In this document: positions 55,241 through 64,000 of the stretch, piece by piece | Layout: the number at the start of each line of letters is the position of its first letter | Position numbering within the stretch: the first letter of the stretch is position 1 | Assembly (NCBI GenBank): GCA_914767885.1 | Contig: CAJZBQ010000044.1 | Span: 62,001 to 126,000, forward strand | DNA length: 64,000 bases | Direction: 5' to 3' | Source: Blepharisma stoltei | Taxonomy: Eukaryota; Ciliophora; Heterotrichea; Heterotrichida; Blepharismidae | Translations under genes and position numbers: made by a program | The notes under the pieces: model-generated | Database searches by the model: none | The model's input: only the letters and a program-made list of their open reading frames with translations | Told to the model about the DNA's origin: nothing

Positions 55241-57580
55241 TTAAGTTAAAATTTCTTTCTTAACAGACAGAATTTCTTCAACTGGCTCAACTTTTTGAAT
55301 CCACCTGCCTTTCTCCTCCTCATCAGTTCTCTTCAGCAGTTGAGCTCTTTCATTATGAGTGTTAGCCCACTTTTCTCTATAAAGATTCACTTGAGCAAAG
55401 AATTCATCTTTCATTTTTGCTTCTTTTTCCTTTTGGGCTTCTCTGGCAGCTCTTTTTACTTGTTTGTCTTCCTCTTCATATTTTGCTGCAAGCTCATCTA
55501 ATTGATTTTCAATTTTATCATAAATTTTAGGGTCTAAAATTGATTTCGGTCTTAGTCTCCAAGAAAATTGATAAAACTTTTCCAAAGCAGCGTGAGTGAT
55601 ATCAGACCCTTGGCAATTAAAAATTAAATACCCTGACCCCTGCTGCTGTGTGGCTCTTTGCGTAATCCCTTGCAAGCTTCCTACAGATAAATATCTTCCA
55701 CTGGGATCCCATTCTAAAAAGTTCATATTCATGTGAACTCTTTCTTCTATTTGATATAAAGTTTGATTTTTCACACAGAAAAACTCAACTCTTCCTTCAG
55801 TATTATTTTTAGCTGCAAAACTATAGGTGACTAAGTGCCCACCTTGGGGTGCCCATGCAATTGCTGAACATTTTGTATCGCATTGGTCAATCTTTTTGGT
55901 TTCGATCTTTTCTGAGTCAACTTCATAGACAACCAGAGTTTTTGAAGAATGAGCTCCAGCGTAAATTAAAGCGAAACGATTTCGGTTTGGCTCCCAAGAA
56001 AAAGTGCTAACCACAAAATCTAAGGAAAGGGATTCTACTGGGATTCCTCTCTTTTTTACATAAAATATTTCAATAATACTGTTTTTAGGCTTTGGATTGT
56101 TTCTGTGCTTTGTAGTCACAACTGATATTAAAAATTCACCATTATTATTCCAAAATGAGTAAAACCCAAGGGCTTCATACACCATTCTTGTAGCAATTAA
56201 TTCCCTGCTAGGAATAGCCAAAAGTCTCACTTGTGCAGGCTTGGCTTCACTTTCTCTTATATGAAGGCATATCACATTATCTCCGCTGCTCCATGAAAAT
56301 TCAGCTAATTGGGGTATCGGAATTGGTGCCTTTTTACCGTCATTGTCTTCAATCATGGCTCCTGATTTTTTTTTAAAAAAATTAATTAGAATGCACCCTC
56401 TCAATATAGGACTAAATTTAATAATAACCCTCTACCAATCATAGCCATTGTTTCTGAATTGTAAACACTTATCATTTCATTTCCTTTTTTCGCTACAAAT
56501 TCTCCATTATAGCTATACATATAAGTTCCCCAAGGCTCATCATTGGCTTGAAAAGTCCTGATTTCTTCCCCTTTTTCTAAACTCCACATAATAAATTGTC
56601 CAGCTGCGCCTGGGGAGTAAGTCATTAAATATCGCTCACATGGGGAAAATTCAATTTGGCTTACACCATAATGAGAAAGTCTCATAATTTCTTCGAATTT
56701 TGGCCCACCCCAAAGTACAATTCCACGCTGATGCAAAGTTGCAAGATATGTGCCTTGGGTTGACCATTTTACATATTTATCAGTCCATACTTTATCTGAT
56801 GGGCCAGCAGTGACTAGCTCAGGGTTCAACGAAATTGAGTCATTCCAAAACACTTTTGTTGATTCCTCATGGCGGATTACAAATTGGTCACGTGATCTAT
56901 AATCTGTGAGTCAGCTTTTAAGCTCTTTTTGTGTAAAAACTCGAGGCTCCAGAAATAAAAAAAATTGTTTAAATTTTTTTTTTTCAAAATTTAAAAATAA
57001 TTAAAAAAAATTTTAAAAACAAAATTAAAAAAAAATTGGAACAAAATTAAAAAAAAAATTGGAAAAAAAATTAAAACAAATTAAAATTAAAAAAAAAATT
57101 AAAAAAATAATAAAAAAAATTAGGCTCCACATATTCTGCAGGAGTGTCCATAAGCCTATCAAACTCATCAAAAGACACGACTGTAAGTGAGTGTTTTTTA
57201 TCAAATGCCAAGCCATTGCATTTGACTACTGCAGTTTTTGCTAATTCTTCATCAGGAAATGTGACGAATGCAAAACATTGGCTTTTTCCGTCAACCATAG
57301 GCATATAAACTGCACTTGGTTCAATAGGAACGACAGCCTTACTAATAACTTTTACAAGAACCTTTATTAAAAGCTCTTCTTTTTCAGCTGTGACTTCTGG
57401 GAGATTATCCACAATCACTCGGTTTGTCCATCGAAGCTCAAATAATGGTTTTGGCTCTAATAGAGGATCATTTCGCTCTTTGGCTTCACGTTTTTGGTCT
57501 TCAATATAAGGTTCGTATTCTGGGTGAGACTGTAAAACATCAGAAAAATCGATGAGCTCAAGAGGATGCTGATCTTCCAT
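55241..57580 (-). CDS. EIF3B: Translation initiation factor eIF3 subunit b
   Basis: Core scaffold of eIF3. Start MEDQHPLELIDFSDV at 57580. N-terminal RRM (RVIVDNLPEVTAEKEE, CFAFVTFPDEELA), then RVFTQKELKSWLTDYRSRDQFVIRHE (the first W from TGA), a WD40-type propeller (YVKWSTQGTYLATLHQRGIVLWGG, SPCERYLMTYSP, FSWEPNRNRFALIYAG, AIAWAPQGGHLVTY, FLEWDPSGRYLSVGS) and the C-terminal helix (QFSWRLRPKSIL). Inserts near 56350-56435 and 56944-57121 must be removed; both are flanked by direct repeats without a shared TA. Confidence 0.95.
56350..56435. mobile_element. 86-nt IES between 10-bp direct repeats
   Basis: CAATCATGGC at 56350 and CAATCATAGC at 56436. Joining within the repeat gives ETMAMIEDNDGKK, as expected for eIF3b. 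Only one repeat contains TA. Confidence 0.75.
56944..57121. mobile_element. 178-nt A-rich insert between 8-bp direct repeats
   Basis: AGGCTCCA at 56944 and 57122. Joining within the repeat gives DTPAEYVEPRVFTQKE. The insert is made of long A-runs on the + strand. The repeat contains no TA. A long GT..AG intron is a weaker alternative, as it would lose two residues. Confidence 0.7.
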
Positions 57581-57976
57581 TTTATAAAGGATTTTTGTTC
57601 AAAAGGAAAGATATTAGTAATAAATTAGAAAATTAGGATAAATTTTTCTATAATTTGTAATAGATTAGGGTTTTTTTATGTAGGCAATGTTTAAGAAAGC
57701 ATATTTATTTTTAAATTATTAAAAAATTCTGACTTTATATACAAATGCTCCCTAGATGCATGAGCAAAATTTTTAAATAGCAGAAATTGTCATTTTCCTG
57801 ATTATAAAATTAGCAATTATAAAGATTTTTATGATACAGTAATCTTCTTAAAATAAATTATTCTGCAGGTTTATTCAATTTCTTTCCCCAATTCCTTTAA
57901 AAATCATTTTTCCTATTCCTCAAAGAATTCGTAATTAATCTTTATACAAATTACACAATAAACATTTTAATAGAGA
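57581..57976. promoter_or_regulatory. Divergent promoter region between eIF3b and BTB-SPRY genes
   Basis: 396 AT-rich bp between two start codons facing away from each other. No defined motif identified. Confidence 0.45.
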
Positions 57977-59545
57977 ATGCTAAGACCCGATCTTGAATAC
58001 CAAAATATGTTTGAACTCTTCAATCTTCCTTCTTTTAACTTTTTCCTCGATATCCCAAGCAGAACTTCTTCTTCAAGCACAGAAACTCAAGATGTTTCAA
58101 ATTTCGATCGCCAACTTGAGTCTCATTTTGACCAGCTCTCAACATCTTTTTCTTCACAAAAAGATTTTCTTGAAGCTACCAAGCTGAGAATTTCTAAACA
58201 AAAAAAGACCTTCAACGAAATAGTCACTGAAAAATGAGAAAAAATTAACAAGGAAAAAGAGCTGTGAGAAGAAAATATTTCCAAGGCAGAATCCCTAGCA
58301 AAATTGTCAGAAAATTTAATAGAAATCAATATTGGAGGCTCCCACTCGATTATAACCACTTTGGATACTATTAGGAAATACCCAGATTCTGCCTTAGCAG
58401 CAATGTTTTCAGGTCGGCATCAATTAGCATTGCAAAACGGAAAAGCATTTGTGGATAGAGATGCGAAGCCTTTTTGCCAGATGATTGATTTTTTGAGGAC
58501 TGACAGAGCACCGATTTTTAAGCACCCAGAAGAACAAATCAGCTTTTTGGAAGAGCTTGATTATTGAGGAATTTTACTCCCCCCCCCCCCCTCCGTGAGC
58601 GAACAAAACCATTAGAAAAATCGCCATTTTTTGACCAAAAACCCACCCTCCGTGAGTGAACAAAAATTTTTTTAATAGAAAAAATTTTAATGGAAAAAAA
58701 TTTTGATATATAAGTGATAATTATTATAATGAAATCTAGAGCTAATTCTGTTTAATTTTAAACAAATTGCGTTTTTAAAACATAAATTTTGCAAATTAAA
58801 TTAATATTTGCTTCCCAATTTTTGCAAATTAGGATTTTTTTAAATTTCGAAAAAAATATTTTTTATAAAATTTATATATAAATTTTTTTAAAAAAAAAAA
58901 AATTAACCCCCTCCGTGAGCGAACAAAATTTTTTTGTTCGCTCACGGAGGGGGGGGGGGGGAGTTAGATAAAAATCCAATAAAAAATATTGACCAATCTT
59001 GAAGGCATTTCGACCCTGAATGGTGTGCAAGTACTTTAACCCTCGAAAGTGACGCCACAGTTGTCAGAAAAATCAGCTCTTCTCATGGTATCATTTTTGG
59101 AGCCAACGCAATGAGCGAAGTCTGCCCATACGTCGAGCTAAACATTTCTATAGCAGAATTCTCTAGTAATGGCTCACATATTTTTATCGGACTTGTCGAC
59201 AAGTCAAAGTACCGTCTCAATCAGCTTTTATCGACCTTATGAAGAGATGCGCCATCAAGCTGGTATTGGGACGTCTGGAGCACCAAGCTGATTAAAACTG
59301 ACGAAAATGGCTTCCACAAGGTAATGACAGGTTATGGCTGTGACTGTGAAGATACAGAAACTGTTATAGGAATTTATTATGATGAAAAAAACAGGACTAT
59401 AAGTTTTTTCAAAAAAGGGATTTCTCAAGGAGTTGCCTTTACGGAGGTGCCGCCTGGGCTTTATCCTTCTGTAGATGTGTGGCTTGAAAGTGGGACTGTA
59501 ACTATGTTACAGACGAAGGTCCCGAAAAATATTAAACTAATGTAA
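57977..59545 (+). CDS. BTB/POZ (KCTD/T1-type) plus SPRY domain protein
   Basis: ATG 57977. A coiled-coil N-terminus (KDFLEATKLRISKQKKTF..) is followed by a T1-type BTB domain (LIEINIGGSHSIITTLDTIRKYP, ALAAMFSGRHQLA, FVDRDAKPFCQMIDFLRTD), then a SPRY/B30.2 domain (GYGCDCEDTETVIGIYYDEKNRTISFFKKGISQGVAF.. PSVDVWLESG). Four or more TGA Trp codons. A 387-bp group A IES lies between the two domains and its removal with one TTA is frame-exact (YWGIL-DKNPIK). Such proteins usually act as substrate adaptors for Cullin-3 ligases; that role is inferred. Confidence 0.92.
58577..58963. mobile_element. IES, group A, TTA-bounded
   Basis: 387 bp, TTA at 58574 and 58964. Complete copy with two direct motifs left and a hairpin pair right. 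Confidence 0.95.
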
Positions 59546-59572
59546 TTTGAATTTATTAGCTAAAATTATTTA

Positions 59573-61392
59573 TTAATTATTATCTGATTGGATTTCTTCT
59601 TTAATTAGTTTTTCTTTTTCAAGCTCTTTCTGCTTTCGAGGCAATGTCACAAAGCCATGCCAAGTGTGTCGGATATAAATAATGGCAACAATAATCCCTA
59701 GACCAAATCATATTATAGCAGCATGGTAATATTCCATATAATAGGTAAGCCAAATCATCATAGCAGGGCCTAGTGCAGCACCTAGCATAATTGCTGTGAC
59801 ATAAATTCCAGCAATTAAATCTACCACTCTGTCTGTCAATTTAAGCCCTATTTTATTCATAGCTGTGCCTGTAATGATAGGAAACCCTGAAGCTGTGCCA
59901 ACTGACATGCCAAAATCCAGAAAAATAAGTCCATATAATAAGCACGGATTATATTCCCCAATTATTGTATATAAAATTAAGCTGACTATATACCTAATTA
60001 TTTTTAATTTTAAAAAAAACTATTTAAATTAATTACTTATATTAACAATTCCTATCAGAATCAGCCCAATTATTGCTCCAATAATCCCAAGCAACATAAT
60101 TACTTTTCTATCAATTTTTTCCAAAAATAAACAAAATATCCCAGTGACTACAAATGATACTATGGAGCTTCCCACAATAAAAATTGCTAATTATTTCTTA
60201 CTTATTGTTCCGTCATCTCTATCTGAGTCTTCTAAAATCCCATCAAGCACAGGATCTATACATCGAGCTGCGGCGACCACAAAAATAATCACCATACAAT
60301 CCAATAAAATTTCATTTTCTTTTATTATTCTTTTCCGATTGAATTATTTTTCTTACAAATAAGCCTTTTTTTAACTCCCCCCCCCCCCTCCGTGAGCGAA
60401 CAAAACCATTAGAAAAATCGCCCATTTTTTGACCAAAAACCCACCCTCCGTGAGTGAACAAAATTTTTTTTATATAAAAAAATTTTAATGGAAAAAAATT
60501 TTGATATATAAGTGATAATTAGTATAATGAAATCTAGAGCTAATTCTGTTTAATTTTAAACAAATTGCGTTTTAAAACATAAATTTTGCAAATTAAATTA
60601 ATATTTGCTTCCCAATTTTTTGCAAATTAGGATTTTTTTTAAATTTCGAAAAAAAAATATTTTTTATAAAATTTATATATAATTTTTTTTTTAAAAAAAA
60701 AAATTAACCCCCCTCCGTGAGCGAACAAAATTTTTTTGTTCGCTCACGGAGGGGGGGGGGGAGTAAGTAAAATTTACCATATTTTCCTTTAAATCTTTTA
60801 TTTCTAAATCCAAATTTTCATCATCTTCTCTTGGAGTTTTTTTGACATATTTTAAAGTAAAAATAAAAACTAAAGCCAATAATAATGTGCAGGATAAAAA
60901 ATAAAATAAAAAATGCTCTTTTTCAGAGAGGTATAAAGGCATTGTTAAACCAAAAGTATAGCCTAAATCCCATGAAAACTCAGCAACAGGGAATAAAAGA
61001 TAAATGTTTTTAGGGTCATGAGCTAGAAGTAAAGTCAGTGCTGGGACATAAAATCCGACAGCTCCAAGTGATATAAACACAATAGAAATTGCAAGCCAAA
61101 TAATGCACAATGCAGGGGTTAAATAAGCAGCGATTGGATAAATTGCTACCCCAAAAATCTAATTATATGATACCACTAATAAAACGCTGGAAATTAAATA
61201 ATTTCGCCTTCTTACGTGTTTGAGGTGGTCTGCTACATAAGGAGCTAGTAAAAATCCTAAAACATAGGCAAGTGTAACCACTCCACGAGTAGGGGAATCA
61301 GTAGAATCTTCAATTATAGGCAAAGCTGCAATAGAAGAATAATAGCTAAAAAATACAGTCGCTATTAGTGGAAAAATTCCAATCTTAAACAT
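59573..61392 (-). CDS. Major facilitator superfamily transporter
   Basis: Start MFKIGIFPLIATVFFSYYSS at 61392, stop TAA at 59573. About 12 hydrophobic segments (LAYVLGFLLAPYVAD, IIWLAISIVFISLGAVGFYVPALTLLL, FGLTMPLYLSEKEHFLFYFLS, VSFVVTGIFCLFLEKIDRKVIML, AIMLGAALGPAMMIWLTYYM). Two 15-nt introns at 61159-61173 and 60187-60201. The group A IES 60375-60763 and an AT-rich insert at about 60000-60045 lie in it; joins there are not frame-resolved and may include another intron. Substrate unknown. It converges with the BTB-SPRY gene (27 bp apart). Confidence 0.8.
60187..60201 (-). other. 15-nt spliceosomal intron
   Basis: GTAAGAAATAATTAG between DDGTI and TIFIVGSS. Confidence 0.92.
60375..60763. 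mobile_element. Group A element, TAA-bounded
   Basis: 389 bp, TAA at 60372 and 60764; complete copy inside the MFS gene. Confidence 0.92.
61159..61173 (-). other. 15-nt spliceosomal intron
   Basis: GTATCATATAATTAG between SVLLV and IFGVAIYP; the frame is closed by TAG if retained. Confidence 0.93.
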
Positions 61393-61399
61393 TATTTTT

Positions 61400-61973
61400 A
61401 TATACGTAAATGGCTGGTGAAGAGCGGCCAGTCGAAGTGGCAGGCGTCATTATGTAAAACAGATTGATTTTTTGGTTTAAGAAGCTGCCCAAGGGTTGAG
61501 TTAGTCTTAAAGCTAGAGGTCCAAAACTATTTCCGCTGATTAGTGGCCTGGATTTTTGCATCTTTTGGGCCAGCTGGCCAAGGTTGGATATCTGATCGAG
61601 GCAGGGCGACCTACCTGCTTAGGCTACTTCAAGGCCTGCCCAAATCTTGTAAGCGGCTGGGGCTTTTCTTTTGGTTTAAGCCAGAGAAAAAGGGAAGATA
61701 GGTTAGACAAGATCAAGGGTTCAAGTTTCTCTAGTTGAAAAGGATCCTTATGGGGCAATCTATCCTAAGCTAAGCAGGACTCGGTATGTTGGTTTGCTTA
61801 GGTAGGAAATGGAGGTTCCCAGCAAAGTCCGTATGACTCAGGCCATGGATGGTAAATGCCTCTACCGAGAATCCGGGGTTTCGGCTCAAGCTCAAATAAA
61901 TTGTGGCACACCCACCCCGCAACTCACTATTACTCAGGAATTGAAGACTATAAATGTGCATCTCTATCTAATC
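61400..61973 (+). mobile_element. Retroposon-like insert (group E copy 8) duplicating the MFS start codon
   Basis: 574 bp; duplication TAAACATTATTTTT at 61386 and 61974, which on the minus strand contains the ATG of the MFS gene. Tail TCTCTATCTAATC at the right end. Confidence 0.88.
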
Positions 61974-62116
61974 TAAACATTATTTTTGTGTAAAAAGGCG
62001 TTTTTCAATAATAATTCGTAAAAATTTTCCTTTAAATTTTAATTTCTGATATAAAAATTTCTGTTCAACTCTATCCATAAATAATTTTTATTAAAAATAT
62101 CGAATTTAAATAAATT

Positions 62117-64000
62117 TTAATCGTCTTCTTCCCATCCTCCGCTTGCCCTTCCATCTAAATCAATATCTGTACAATGGGTGATAGCATAAAGCATTTTTTC
62201 CCTCATAACTTCTTTGCTTGTGTATGCTGGCAATTCAATAGAAAAGAAACAAGTGTGAGAGACTGGCAAATAATTGTTTACTGGCCCTTGAGGCAGATAT
62301 CGAGTAATTTTCATATGTTTCCATTCTTTTCCTGATGGCAACTTAGATCTTCCCCATACAAATTTCAAATATAAAGATCTTTCTTTAGGAGTCATTTCTA
62401 ATAAAACTTCCCAAAAGGTAGAAATGTGAGGGTCATTTATGCTGCAGTTTTCATAATCAGTATTTCCCTTAAGAATTTCTATACAAATTACCTTTAAACA
62501 TGCCAATTTTTAAGTAAAAATAATTCCATTACAATTCACAATATCTAAATATATATAGTCTTTTCCTTTAGATTGCCTATAAGCATTTTTTACACCAAGT
62601 TTTAATTAAAAATACATCAAAAAACCGCATATCAATATTAGAAGCTCCGCAAACAAGAGTTTCTACCTGTTTTCAGCTAAACAAATTCAAATAATCAATC
62701 GGCACCACTGCACTTATTCCATTCCTAATCGCCTCATACGCCTTCGCGCCTTCACTAAGCCTAAATTTTTCAATTAAATCTGCATACTCTTTGGCAGTCT
62801 CATAAGTAACCGAAATTTCTTTTCCATTCGGGATCAGCTCAACTTCACGTCCACTTGAGTCTTTTGTAGCAAATTTCTCATCATAAGCATACGCAAAAGT
62901 TTCAGGCGTCAGCTGATTTTCTTCAGGATTTCTCAAAATTTCTAAAATTTGGACAGTGCAGACATCAATGCCTCTGAGGTCTCTTGTTGATAAAGGGTCC
63001 ATTAGGAGGCGTTTCCAGAATAACGGAGGGAAAGAAATATTTAAATTATTTTGAGTTCTTATGGCTGCCCCCATAAGTTTGCCTAGGAAGGTAAAGAGTT
63101 CAAGGTCTTGTGGGGAGTCAGCTGATGGGTTTATAATCCATGATTCACGGTTTTCCCCGATATTGTTGACATTATTAGGGCAAGGCACCAGAAGTCTAAG
63201 GTAGCTTGACTGAAGCTCGTCACACATGTTGCTCATAGACTCATTGTAAGGCCCTCCTGCATCAATAGAGGCTTCTCCACGATAGGTGACTCTATATACT
63301 CTTTCTGAATTTCTGAATTCTGTATTAGGGATATTTATCATGCACCTATAAATTTGTCCAAAAATAGAAAACTGGCCATAGACGTCTACATCTTTTCTGT
63401 CCCTATGTCGGGCTGCTTTAGGCCGATCTATGGTAATTTCTGTTCTTTTTTCATTAGCTGTTTTGGTTAAGCTGTCTTTTAAAATCCCATTTTTGAACCT
63501 GAAAAACACGTAGCTTCGAGAGCCTATGAACACCCTTTGCAGCTCAGACATAGAAGCTATAGAGTCTAGATGCAAATTAAATAAATACAAAGAAGATTCT
63601 ACCCTTTTATTGAACCTCAGTAAAATTTGGTATAATTCTCGCATGTCGTCTTTGCTGATTTTTTCTAATTCTTGATAGTAAATTAATTCGTTTTCGTTGG
63701 GATTAATTTCTTCGTTTTTTAAATTTAGGATGTCAAGACCTTTGGATTGGGTGAATTCATCAAGATAATTTACTATATAAATTTCTATGAATTTTTTGGT
63801 AACTTATCAGAAATATTTTTGACTGGGAAATATAAGGGAAAATGCATAATTGTTCAGCTGCGCCATTTTTAAATAAATGCTTGTACTTCTGGGAGTAATT
63901 TTGTTGCCAGTCATTTTTGGTTTCTTCTGAGGCGTAATTAAAATAAGAATTTATCACGTTTTTGGTCCTCCCAGTAAATTTTGGAATTATTTTAAATTTG
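62117..64000 (-). CDS. HECT E3 ubiquitin ligase, HERC-type (5' part outside window)
   Basis: C-terminal HECT domain: N-lobe YRVTYRGEASIDAGGPYNES, FLGKLMGAAIRT; C-lobe TFWEVLLEMTPKERSLYLKFVWGRSKLP and LPVSHTCFFSIELPAY, where the Cys in HTCFF is the thioester cysteine. The VWGRSxLP and acidic end (ASGGWEEDD) point to the HERC1/HERC2 group. A 148-nt IES at 62482-62629 interrupts the hinge; removal gives NIDIEILKGNTDY. A frame change near 63780-63815 suggests another small intron or IES. Confidence 0.92.
62482..62629. mobile_element. TA-bounded IES (148 nt) in the HECT gene
   Basis: TA at 62482 and 62630; joining restores the conserved HECT sequence IDIEILK. Confidence 0.88.

Overview
This window looks like germline (micronuclear) DNA of a heterotrich ciliate, most likely Blepharisma. 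Three things in the sequence say so. (1) In-frame TGA is read as tryptophan in conserved genes, for example the patatin (first TGA after the GAFEAGAL motif), eIF3b, exportin-7 and adenylyl cyclase; stops are TAA and TAG. (2) There are a dozen clear 15-nt GT..AG introns. (3) Genes are broken by dozens of inserts whose removal restores the reading frame exactly: internal eliminated sequences (IESs) and mobile elements that would be cut out when the somatic nucleus develops. TGA=Trp with 15-nt introns is known for Blepharisma; Stentor has similar introns but the standard code. The assignment to Blepharisma is an inference.

Layout. 1-3.5 kb: ion-channel/adenylyl cyclase (-, incomplete) and an aquaporin (-). 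5.6-11.5 kb: a hypothetical gene, a secreted patatin-like lipase, UTP15 (-), another hypothetical. 12.8-24 kb: one very large protein gene cut by at least ten inserts. 24.1-27.1 kb: a mitochondrial RbfA gene that I could rebuild in full across five inserts and two introns. 27.5-29.7 kb: acidic coiled-coil gene, convergent with APC8/CDC23 (-, 29.7-33 kb). 33.1-37.8 kb: exportin-7 (-). 38-49.7 kb: two tandem paralogues of a multi-pass membrane protein with a PAS-like domain (TmcB-like, -). 51-54.4 kb: an MDR oxidoreductase and two small genes. 55.2-57.6 kb: eIF3b (-). 58-59.5 kb: BTB/KCTD-SPRY protein. 59.6-61.4 kb: MFS transporter (-). 62.1-64 kb: HECT E3 ligase of HERC type (-, cut by the window edge).

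The inserts fall into groups. Group A/B/C: 276-1341 bp elements that begin CTCC.. and end ..GGAG or ..GAGAG, flanked by a 3-bp direct repeat TNA (TAA, TTA, TCA and TGA all seen), sharing one architecture with an interchangeable 17-20 bp motif. Group D: TA-bounded palindromic elements with TATAG/TATAC ends. Group E: 0.43-0.65 kb GC-richer retroposon-like inserts with 11-18 bp target duplications, several with (AATCT)n tails. Group F: short AT-rich IESs (62-178 nt), some flanked by 8-18 bp direct repeats. Elements are nested up to three deep. The two membrane-protein paralogues serve as natural filled/empty pairs and confirm the exact excision points of several elements.
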